Source: an uncultured Clostridia bacterium
GTDB lineage: Bacteria; Bacillota; Clostridia; Oscillospirales; CAG-272
Length of the DNA stretch: 13,674 nucleotides
Assembly (NCBI GenBank): GCA_947627815.1
Contig: CANQXN010000033.1
Location: 1 to 13,674 of the forward strand
Reading direction: 5' to 3'
The position numbers and the translations under genes were made by a program. Below, in pieces: positions 6,809-13,674 of the stretch. The notes beneath the pieces were generated by a model that had not been told where the DNA came from, searched no databases, and saw only the letters and a list, made by a program, of their open reading frames with translations. Positions within the stretch are counted from its first letter, which is position 1, and the number at the start of each line of letters is the position of its first letter.

Positions 6809-9800
6809 ATGAGAAAAAAATTTCTGTTGTTGGTTCTCTGTCTCTCCATGGTTCTGGGGAATCTCACCGGATTGTCTTTGGTTTCTACGGCGGCGGGTTC
6901 CGCCAATGAAACGGTGGAATATCTGGAAGGTTCCGATCTTCTCTATGATCTGATGGAGACCGCGACCACCTTTGTGGTGGCCGAACACAAAGCGCTGGGC
7001 GGCTCGCACTATGCCTATACCGAAGGTCTCTATGAAGAGTCCACCGGCGAGGCCGCCACCGGCATCGGCACCGAATCCAATTTCGTTTCCAATTCCCGCT
7101 TAGTGCTTATCACGCTGGAGCAGGACGGCAACCGCGTGAAAAAGACCGAAAAGGTCATTCTCCGCTCGACGACCGGCTGCGTGCGCGACCCCGATGTCTC
7201 CGCCGACGGCACAAAGCTTTTGTTCTCTTGGAAACAGAAATCGAGCGATGATTTTCACCTCTATGAGATGGATCTCACCGATCCCGCCTATTCCTACAAA
7301 CAGCTGACCTTCGGTTCCGGCACCGCCGATTTTGAAGGGCAGTATCTCCCGAACGGCGACATCATTTTCTCCTCCAGCCGCGCCGTGCAGACGGTGGACT
7401 GCTGGAAAACACCGGTTTCCAACCTTTATAAAATGAGCGCCGACGGCACGAACATCGTCCGTCTCGGCTACGATCAGGTACACACCACCTATCCAACCAC
7501 CACCTCGGACGGCCGTGTGATTTATACCCGCTGGGACTACAACGACAGAACCCAGATGTATATTCAGGGCCTCTTCCAGATGAACTGGGACGGCACCAAC
7601 CAGACCGAGCTTTACGGCAATAACTCGAGTTTCCCGACGACGCTGGTTCATGTCAGACAGGTGCCTGGCTCCAGCACCAAATATCTCGCCATTGCGACCG
7701 GCCACCACACCCTTCAGGGCGGCAAGCTCGTGATGATCGATGTGGCCAACGGGCGCGACGGCAACAATTCCGTGACCTTCCCGGTCAATGACACCGCCAA
7801 CCGACCCTACAACACCAAGCCCAACGATTATGACACCTTCGGTCAGAGCGGTCCTATCTTCCAGTATCCTTATCCGCTCAACGACCATCAGTTCCTCGTG
7901 TCCTATTCGCCGAACGGCTGGAGCGGCGACCAAAAGACCACGCCTTTCGGCATCTACCTGATGGACACCACCACACCCAGTAAGCCCGAGATGATCGAAC
8001 TCGTCAAGGGTACGGCCACTTATCCCGCCGCACAGATTGTGCCGGTCAAGACCAAAGATGTTTTCTACCGTCCCAGCTCTGTGGACTACTCTATGAACAC
8101 CGGTATTTACTATGTTCATGATGTCTACAAAGGCGAAGCCGTGGAGGGCATCACCCCCGGCAGCGTCAAGCAGATCCGTGTCGTGGCGCTCGACTACCGT
8201 CCTTACGCGGTGGGCGCTACCGTCGGTTCCGCTTCCGACGGCGGTTCTTCCGACCCCTATACGCCCATTTCGACCGGTAACGGCTCCTGGGATGTGAAAG
8301 TCGTCCTCGGCGTCGCTACCGTCTATGAGGACGGCTCGGCGATGTTCAAAGTGCCGAGCGAGACGCCGGTGTATTTCCAGCTTCTCGATAAAGACGGCAA
8401 CATGATCCAGACCATGCGTTCCTGGTCCACGCTGATGCCCGGCGAGTATTTCTCCTGCGTGGGCTGTCATATGGACAACAACACCGCCCCGCCGGCCGCT
8501 TCCAAACTTTCGATGGCGGCCAAAGCCGGTGTGGAGGAACTCAAACCCGATGCCTGGCAGAAGGATAAAGAAGGCTTTGATCCTTACACGACAAACGAAG
8601 GCTTCTCCTATCTCGAAGAAGTGCAGAGCATCTGGGATGCCAAGTGCATTTCCTGCCACAACAACAAAAACGCCGCGTATACCGAAATCAATGTGAGCGG
8701 TATGCGCGAGGCCGGCGTGACCGCTTCTCAGGTCACCGGCACCGTCTACCCCATCTTCGATTTGCAGTCCGATTGGGAGTATATGACTTCCTCTTCCAAC
8801 AACCCCACGGCGGGTTGGAACAATGTCGGCTTTACGGGCAGTTGGACGAAAGCCAAAGCCGGCTTCGGCGATCGCGGCAGCGATGGCGCCAAGGTTGGCA
8901 CCAACTGGTCGGGCAGCAACAACTGGCTCTTCGCCAGAAAGACCTTTACCATTGACGATCTCTCCAAATATACCGGCGCCATAATCCGTCTGAACACCTG
9001 GTATGACGATACGCCTGTCTTCTATCTCAACGGACATGAGATCTATACCGACGGCGAAAACTGGACCGATAGCTATAAGTCGGTTGACATTCCCTCGATG
9101 GCACAGTATCTTGTGCAGGGCGAAAATGTCCTTGCCGTGAGCATCAACCAGCACACCGGCGGCCGCTTCTTCGACACCTCGCTCTCGCTGGTCGTGCCTG
9201 ACGGCAAAGCCGATCCCAACGCCGGCAACCCCTTCTCGCTCGAAGGCGACAACATCGGCGCCGAGCGGATGGCGCGCTACTTCCCGCTGTCCTATCTGGT
9301 TCTCACGGGTTCGCGTCCGACAGGTTCAGTAGAATGGGTCGGCAACTGCAACAACAAGTATACCAAGTGGCTCTCCTCCATGTCGGGCGCGATTCTGCGC
9401 AAGCCGAACAGCTACGGCGCGTCGCAGTCCAACCTGATGAAGATTCTGCGCGAAGGCCACGCGGGCGTGAAGCTCACCGATACCGAGCTTCGCACCATCG
9501 CCGCCTGGATCGACCTCTGCGTCCCCTGCTACGGCGAATATGACGCCAACAACTACTGGGATACCGCCGAAAAGAGAGAGGCGGAAGAAGAGCAGAACAA
9601 GCGCGATTACTATGTGATGCTCAACGATTACGCCCGGATGTCTTTGGCCGGCACACTGCCCGCGGGAACGGTGAAGATCACCTATAAGAGTGGCAGCAAG
9701 ACTTTCACCGCCGAAGGGCAGGCCATTGCCATGGCGTATGTCAGCCAGAAGATCAAGGCCGGCGACACCGTCACCGTCACCTTGCCGGAAGGCGTCAAAT

Positions 9801-10501
9801 ATGTCGGCTTTACCCTGTCGCCTAAGATGGGTGAATCGATCATCTACTGCCCCAACGGCACCTTCACCTATGTGGTTCCTGTGATCAATTCTCTGGTGAC
9901 GACATTGAGCAAAAGCTATGCCAACACCACAGGCTATGTGACCGCAAGAATCCTCACCGATGAGGAGCTGTCGGCCAAACGCAACCTGGCGGAGAACACC
10001 TACGACTATATCAACAACTCTGTGATCAAGTCGGATATTACCGGACAGTATCCGCACGCGACCGCCGACTCCGAATATCAGAACAACAAGGGTTCCAAGA
10101 CCGAGCTTGACTTCATGGCAAGAAACGCCATCGACGGGTTTGCCAACAATCGCGGCCACGGCGCTTATCCGAATCAGTCCTGGGGTCCCGCCAACAGCAA
10201 CAACCACTGGTTGGCAATCGACTTCGGCCGCGCGGTCACGGTTGAGGAGCTTGGCATTGTGATCCGCTATGACGACGGTCACGACACCTACTTCAAGAGC
10301 GCTACCGTAGAGTTCACCTATGCGGACGGCACGACCGGTACGCAGAATATTACCATTCAATGGACGCCCAACGAACAGATCATCCAACTGAATGCAACCA
10401 AGGCTGTGACCAAGATCACCATCAAGAATTTGGTGGCGGCTAAGGCCGGCGGCTGGGCGGCACTCACAGAAGTTTCTGTTTACGGCAGCGAAGCCAAATA
10501 A
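6809..10501 (+). CDS. Secreted HzsA-related multidomain diheme protein
   Basis: This 1230-aa protein has a Sec signal peptide (residues 1 to about 29 or 32). Residues about 75-540 form a TolB-like propeller with phrases such as RDPDVSADGTKLLF and QYLPNGDIIFSSSR, typical of the HzsA-related family (relatives of the hydrazine synthase alpha subunit). The middle domain carries C550-V-G-C553-H554 and a second heme domain C613-I-S-C616-H617. A jelly-roll of about 160 residues (640-800; YLNGHEIYTD, ENVLAVSINQ) interrupts that second domain, which resumes about 815-915 and ends in C904-V-P-C907-Y. After a linker domain, residues about 1080-1228 form a galactose-binding/discoidin-like fold (ARNAIDGFANNRGHG, HWLAIDFGR), suggesting sugar binding. 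A ribosome binding site GGAG lies 11 bases before the ATG. No hydrazine synthase beta/gamma subunits are adjacent, so hydrazine synthesis is unlikely; the true reaction is unknown. Confidence 0.85.
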   Translation: MRKKFLLLVLCLSMVLGNLTGLSLVSTAAGSANETVEYLEGSDLLYDLMETATTFVVAEHKALGGSHYAYTEGLYEESTGEAATGIGTESNFVSNSRLVLITLEQDGNRVKKTEKVILRSTTGCVRDPDVSADGTKLLFSWKQKSSDDFHLYEMDLTDPAYSYKQLTFGSGTADFEGQYLPNGDIIFSSSRAVQTVDCWKTPVSNLYKMSADGTNIVRLGYDQVHTTYPTTTSDGRVIYTRWDYNDRTQMYIQGLFQMNWDGTNQTELYGNNSSFPTTLVHVRQVPGSSTKYLAIATGHHTLQGGKLVMIDVANGRDGNNSVTFPVNDTANRPYNTKPNDYDTFGQSGPIFQYPYPLNDHQFLVSYSPNGWSGDQKTTPFGIYLMDTTTPSKPEMIELVKGTATYPAAQIVPVKTKDVFYRPSSVDYSMNTGIYYVHDVYKGEAVEGITPGSVKQIRVVALDYRPYAVGATVGSASDGGSSDPYTPISTGNGSWDVKVVLGVATVYEDGSAMFKVPSETPVYFQLLDKDGNMIQTMRSWSTLMPGEYFSCVGCHMDNNTAPPAASKLSMAAKAGVEELKPDAWQKDKEGFDPYTTNEGFSYLEEVQSIWDAKCISCHNNKNAAYTEINVSGMREAGVTASQVTGTVYPIFDLQSDWEYMTSSSNNPTAGWNNVGFTGSWTKAKAGFGDRGSDGAKVGTNWSGSNNWLFARKTFTIDDLSKYTGAIIRLNTWYDDTPVFYLNGHEIYTDGENWTDSYKSVDIPSMAQYLVQGENVLAVSINQHTGGRFFDTSLSLVVPDGKADPNAGNPFSLEGDNIGAERMARYFPLSYLVLTGSRPTGSVEWVGNCNNKYTKWLSSMSGAILRKPNSYGASQSNLMKILREGHAGVKLTDTELRTIAAWIDLCVPCYGEYDANNYWDTAEKREAEEEQNKRDYYVMLNDYARMSLAGTLPAGTVKITYKSGSKTFTAEGQAIAMAYVSQKIKAGDTVTVTLPEGVKYVGFTLSPKMGESIIYCPNGTFTYVVPVINSLVTTLSKSYANTTGYVTARILTDEELSAKRNLAENTYDYINNSVIKSDITGQYPHATADSEYQNNKGSKTELDFMARNAIDGFANNRGHGAYPNQSWGPANSNNHWLAIDFGRAVTVEELGIVIRYDDGHDTYFKSATVEFTYADGTTGTQNITIQWTPNEQIIQLNATKAVTKITIKNLVAAKAGGWAALTEVSVYGSEAK

Positions 10502-10520
10502 TCCCTTTTCCCGGCACTAT

Positions 10521-10555
10521 GATCCCGACGGCATAAAGCCGTCGGGATCTTTTTT
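10521..10555 (+). terminator. Strong Rho-independent terminator of the heme protein operon
   Basis: GATCCCGACGGC and GCCGTCGGGATC form a perfect 12-bp stem around the loop ATAAA, followed by TTTTTT. It lies 19 bases after the stop codon of the HzsA-related gene. In the opposite direction there is no T-run, so it serves the plus strand only. Confidence 0.95.
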
Positions 10556-10606
10556 GCTCCTTTTACACATGGGGCAAAAATGCTCCTTTTACACATGGGG
10601 CAAAAA
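10555..10606. repeat. Perfect 26-bp tandem duplication between convergent operons
   Basis: Two identical 26-base units (10555-10580 and 10581-10606) each begin TGCTCC and end GGGGCAAAAA, with TTTTACACAT between. They fill the space between the two opposing terminators. The A-run of the second copy supplies the T-tract of the minus-strand terminator. The origin is unknown: replication slippage or a remnant of a repeat family are both possible. Confidence 0.85.
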
Positions 10607-10652
10607 AGAAAAGACCCCCGGGGTTCCGTACAGGACGGAATTCCGGGGGTCT
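10601..10652 (-). terminator. Rho-independent terminator of the YhaN-like/HAD operon
   Basis: On the minus strand a 10-bp stem AGACCCCCGG / CCGGGGGTCT (10612-10621 with 10643-10652) continues through two G-T pairs into a 6-bp inner stem TTCCGT / ACGGAA, and is followed by TTTTCTTTTTTG. It lies about 60 bases after the stop of the YhaN-like gene. Confidence 0.9.
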
Positions 10653-10710
10653 GTGATATGGGCTTGGGAGAGGGCGTCGCTGGCTGCGTCGTCTTTTTCT
10701 GCCGCCTGTT

Positions 10711-12993
10711 TCAGAAATCGTTTTCACTTTCGAGAGAAAAGAGGCGGGGCGACGGCAAAGCGCCGTCGGGCGGGAGCGTCCATGGCTCTTGTTCCAGCAG
10801 GAAAACCTGACCGCTGCCACTTGCGCCGAAAAGGAGCGCTATCTGTTCCTGCCGCTTTGGCGGGAGGGATGCTGTGAGGCTGTCAAAGAAGAGCGGCGGC
10901 GCCTCTTTGGCAAATTTCAACTGCCGGTGCGCCAACCGCAGGGCGGTATAAATCAGGGTCCGCATGGCGGGACGGCTCTTTTCAAAAGCCGCGCGGATCA
11001 TGTCGGCGGCTTCCTGCAAAGGAAACGCCAGCGTCCCCGCTAAGCCAAGCCCTTGCTGATGGGCGGGGAAGATCGGGAGCAGAAGCGCGTCGACAGCGGC
11101 GGCCAAGGCGGGCAAAGTGTCCTTGCGATATCGTTCCGTTGCCGCTTCTAACGCCTCGCGGGACAAAAGGAGGCTTTTGTATTCTTCTTCCCGCGCTTTT
11201 TGGCTCTGCTGCAGCACCGCAAGCGCCGCTTTTTCTTCCGAAAGGTCGGGCGCTTCGTCGGATTGCGCATTCAGCTCTTCTTCCATGGCGGCGATCTGCT
11301 CGCCTAAGGCTTTTTGCCGCTTGTCGCAGAAGCTCCGCTTGAGGATCAGATCGTTATCGGGTACGAGCGGCAAATCGCCCAAAGGCGCGGTACGGGTGAT
11401 GGTTTCTTCCACCTCTTGTCGGCTGACACCGGCGAGGGGTACCGCCGCTTTGTCCTTGGCCTGCATTGCCGCGTCAAAGGCGGCGTTGGCATCGGATAGG
11501 CGCGTCAAGAGGGCTGCCACCTCTTCCCGCGTCGTTACGACGCTGTCAAGATCCTGATAGGCGCGCCCCCAACGGGAAAGCAGGGCGGCGGCGCGCTGTT
11601 CGTTTGCGGCGAGCTGTTGCCGCAGCTCATCGACCTCATGGCGCAATTTTTCGTGCTGTCGTTGGTTCTCTTCCCAGCGCGCGCGGGCGGCGCAGGCGTT
11701 TTCCATCGCGGCAAGCGCGTCGGAAAGGCTGCCTGCCCGGTAAAAGAGAAGGACTTCCTTCTTCCTTTTTCCGCCGACAGCCAGGAGAGTAGCGGCGCCG
11801 ACGGCGAGAACCAGACCGGTGCATAAAAACAGCGTCCCCAAGAAAACAGCCTGTGACGAAAGGGAAGTAAAAAGACCGAGAAAAGCGGGCAGCGAGGCAA
11901 GGCAGAATAAAATCGCGGATACAAAGAGCGCGATGCCCCCTCGTTTTTGCTTGCTCTCTTTGACGGCGGCGCTCTGCAATTCTTTGACCGCCCCGTCTTT
12001 GCCGCCCTTTTCGTCCACATGCTTGAGAATCGATGTTTCGGCGTTGCTCAGCGTCAGGCGGGGCAAGAGCGCTTCTTCTTCGGTTTTGGCGGCGAGCGCT
12101 TCGCCGGTCTTGACCAAATCGGCGTAAGTGTCGTCCAAAGCGGTGAGATAGGAAGCGTCGGGCAGAAACTCATGGTAGGAATCGCGGGCTTTTTCCTTGG
12201 CGAGCGCTTCCGCCGCCTTGACAAGCGCGGCTTCTTTCCGCTCTAAGATCAAAAAGCCGCGCAACTGCGCCATGGCCTCGATTCTTGCGAACATTTCATT
12301 GTAGTGAGCAAGATCATCGCCGTTTTTAATAAAAAGCGCTTTCGATTTGGCTAAGGTCTGCCGGCGGTTGATCTGGCGGGCGTAGGCTTGTTCGCACTCC
12401 TCGATGGCGCCGGCCAGGCGGCTGACTTTTTTGTCGAGCCTGTCAAGGCTACCGTGGCCGGCGGCATCGCGATAGTGTTCGGCGGCGCGTTCCAGTCCGG
12501 CCATCGCGGCAAAGGGATCGATCGTTTCACTGCCCGAAAAGAGCAGGGAAACCATCGCGTCGGGCAATCTGGCGTCCAGCGGATTGTCGGCGGGCGTTTC
12601 TTCTTTTGCTTTTTGGAAACGGCCGATGCCTGCAATGCCGCAAAAAGCGGCACGGTCGATGCCCAAAAGCGCTTCCCCCGGCACGCCGGTCAGCGGCTCG
12701 CCGGTGGCAAGATCGGTAAAAACAAGAGAAAAACGCCGCCCTTCCGGGCTGATTTTACAGCGGCGCTCGATCTGGTAACGGCCTTCTTCGGTTTTTACGG
12801 TCAAAGACCCCGCGGCGGCGGGCGCCAGCAGCGGATCCTCGCTTTCTCCGTAGAGCATAAAGGTGAGAAATCCGAACAACGCCGCCCGCGTTGCTTCGTC
12901 TTTTGCGACAAAAACATTGACGCCGGGATCGGGTTCAAAAGAGACGCAGGAAAAGGGTCCGTATTTTTCTATGACGATTTTTTCAAGAAACAT
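10711..12993 (-). CDS. YhaN/SbcC-like coiled-coil membrane protein with degenerate ATPase motifs
   Basis: The protein is 760 aa from the ATG at 12993, chosen because AAGGAGA lies about eight bases upstream. It begins FLEKIVIEKYGPF, typical of the N-terminal ATPase half of YhaN/SbcC/Rad50-like proteins. Long charged, Ala/Glu-rich coiled coils follow, interrupted by two membrane segments (about residues 353-407) as seen in YhaN-like proteins. The C-terminal half ends the fold (TALRLAHRQL, then PPLFFDSLTASLPP near residue 703). The Walker A position reads AKDEATRAAL (30-39) where GxNExGKSTL is expected; the lysine, both glycines and the Ser/Thr are replaced. The Walker B acidic pair reads DS, and the LSGG signature is missing. 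It is probably a pseudo-ATPase or binds nucleotide differently. Its start overlaps the HAD gene by 11 bases, so the two are co-translated. The usual YhaO/SbcD nuclease partner is not in the window. Confidence 0.78.
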   Translation of the reverse strand: MFLEKIVIEKYGPFSCVSFEPDPGVNVFVAKDEATRAALFGFLTFMLYGESEDPLLAPAAAGSLTVKTEEGRYQIERRCKISPEGRRFSLVFTDLATGEPLTGVPGEALLGIDRAAFCGIAGIGRFQKAKEETPADNPLDARLPDAMVSLLFSGSETIDPFAAMAGLERAAEHYRDAAGHGSLDRLDKKVSRLAGAIEECEQAYARQINRRQTLAKSKALFIKNGDDLAHYNEMFARIEAMAQLRGFLILERKEAALVKAAEALAKEKARDSYHEFLPDASYLTALDDTYADLVKTGEALAAKTEEEALLPRLTLSNAETSILKHVDEKGGKDGAVKELQSAAVKESKQKRGGIALFVSAILFCLASLPAFLGLFTSLSSQAVFLGTLFLCTGLVLAVGAATLLAVGGKRKKEVLLFYRAGSLSDALAAMENACAARARWEENQRQHEKLRHEVDELRQQLAANEQRAAALLSRWGRAYQDLDSVVTTREEVAALLTRLSDANAAFDAAMQAKDKAAVPLAGVSRQEVEETITRTAPLGDLPLVPDNDLILKRSFCDKRQKALGEQIAAMEEELNAQSDEAPDLSEEKAALAVLQQSQKAREEEYKSLLLSREALEAATERYRKDTLPALAAAVDALLLPIFPAHQQGLGLAGTLAFPLQEAADMIRAAFEKSRPAMRTLIYTALRLAHRQLKFAKEAPPLFFDSLTASLPPKRQEQIALLFGASGSGQVFLLEQEPWTLPPDGALPSPRLFSLESENDF

Positions 12994-13674
12994 GGGACGC
13001 ATCTCCTTCTTCGACACCCAAAAGATCGAGAAGATCGGGCAAGGCACGGATGGTATAGCGGGCTTCGATGCCCGGCGGCAGCGGCTTCATGTCAGGATCA
13101 AAATAGACGGCGTCAAGCCCCGCGTTCATGGCGCCTTTGATATCGCTGGAAGGGGAGTCGCCAATGACCAGGGCGCGCTCTTTGTCAAAGCCGTCGATGG
13201 CTTCCGTGACCGCCGAGAAAAAGCCGGCCTCGGGTTTGGCGACGCCGATGGTTTCCGAAATGAAAATCTGCTCAAAACAAGGGGTGAGCGGCGAGCGGGC
13301 AAAGCGCGCCTTTTGTACGGCGGTGTCGCCGTTGGTGATGATAAAAAGCCGGAACCCTGCCGCGTGCAGGCGGCGGATCACGGCATCGGCGCCGGGCATG
13401 AGCAGGGCTTGTTCGCCCAATACTTTTTTGTACACCGTGTCAAAGCGGTCGATGTCGATGGCGACGCCCAGCGCCTGGCTCAGGGCTTGCAGCCGTCCGG
13501 AATAAATCGCTTCTTTTGTGATCTCGCCCCGCTCGAAAGCCAGCCAATGCGCTACATTGATTTTTTCGTAAACGGCGAAAGTCTCCTCCCCGCCGGCCAG
13601 GCCGCAGGCCGCCATGGCCAGATGAAAGGCGATTTTCGATCCGGCGGTAAAGTCAAATACCGTGTTGTCGGCAT
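12983..13674 (-). CDS. HAD-superfamily phosphatase, YjjG/YfnB-like (5' end outside window)
   Basis: This gene enters from the right edge; its start is beyond the window. The visible 230 residues contain all HAD motifs: the nucleophile region ADNTVFDF at the edge (the incomplete first codon, ending AT, is compatible with the expected Asp of DxDNT), motif II IITNGD, the motif III lysine in VAKPEAG, and motif IV GDSPSSD. The order IITNG, VAKPEAGFF and VIGDSPSSDIKGA matches YjjG/YfnB nucleoside 5'-monophosphate phosphatases, which act on pyrimidine and modified nucleotides. The specific substrate here is inferred. An in-frame ATG at 13615 is not the true start, because motif I would be lost. The stop overlaps the YhaN-like gene by 11 bases, so they form one operon. 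Confidence 0.88.
   Translation of the reverse strand, partial: ADNTVFDFTAGSKIAFHLAMAACGLAGGEETFAVYEKINVAHWLAFERGEITKEAIYSGRLQALSQALGVAIDIDRFDTVYKKVLGEQALLMPGADAVIRRLHAAGFRLFIITNGDTAVQKARFARSPLTPCFEQIFISETIGVAKPEAGFFSAVTEAIDGFDKERALVIGDSPSSDIKGAMNAGLDAVYFDPDMKPLPPGIEARYTIRALPDLLDLLGVEEGDASHVS

Noticed and set aside
7100..9154. A 684-codon open frame on the minus strand opposite the HzsA-related gene
   Set aside because: Same reason: low-complexity His/Val/Gly composition, no recognisable domain and no start signals. The plus-strand reading is clearly the gene.
6809..10501. Calling the large protein a hydrazine synthase subunit
   Set aside because: Beta and gamma subunits are absent, the host appears to be Bacillota-like, and the tyrosine spacing after the first CXXCH differs. 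HzsA-related is as far as the evidence goes.

Overview
The window looks like chromosomal DNA from a Gram-positive anaerobe, most likely a member of Bacillota (Clostridia-like). I base this on strong AGGAGG-type ribosome binding sites, near-consensus sigma-A promoters (several with an extended TGn -10), short hairpin-plus-T-tract terminators, a MalK/MsmX-type ATPase with clostridial-looking sequence, a lipobox signal peptide and a YhaN-like ATPase. The assignment is an inference. No rRNA or tRNA gene is present to fix it.

Layout, left to right. (1) On the minus strand, a single-gene ABC sugar-transporter ATPase with its own extended -10 promoter and terminator. (2) Divergent from it on the plus strand, an RsuA-type 16S rRNA pseudouridine synthase. 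(3) A perfect TTGACA-N17-TATAAT promoter drives a two-gene operon, resB (ccsB) and ccsA, the core of the System II cytochrome c synthase, closed by a hairpin terminator. (4) A 459-base gap holds that terminator, a second strong promoter and a leader of about 175 nt with a 14-bp hairpin. (5) This leads into a two-gene operon for secreted c-type heme proteins. The first is a 750-aa lipoprotein with a YVTN-like beta-propeller and a diheme cytochrome-peroxidase-like region. The second is a 1230-aa secreted protein related to the alpha subunit of hydrazine synthase (HzsA-related family), with a jelly-roll inserted in its second heme domain and a discoidin-like C-terminus. A very clear terminator follows. 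(6) A short convergent intergenic region carries a perfect 26-bp tandem repeat and a second terminator facing the other way. (7) On the minus strand, a YhaN/SbcC-like coiled-coil membrane protein whose ATPase motifs are degenerate overlaps a YjjG-like HAD phosphatase that runs off the right edge.

The central story is a compact heme module. resB-ccsA would attach heme to CXXCH motifs outside the membrane, and the next operon encodes two exported proteins with two CXXCH motifs each. The heme cores resemble families common in Planctomycetes-type genomes. The C-terminal carbohydrate-binding-like domain of the larger protein resembles domains of gut Bacillota. No hydrazine synthase beta or gamma subunit is present, so this is not an anammox locus. 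The substrate and electron partner cannot be read from the sequence.
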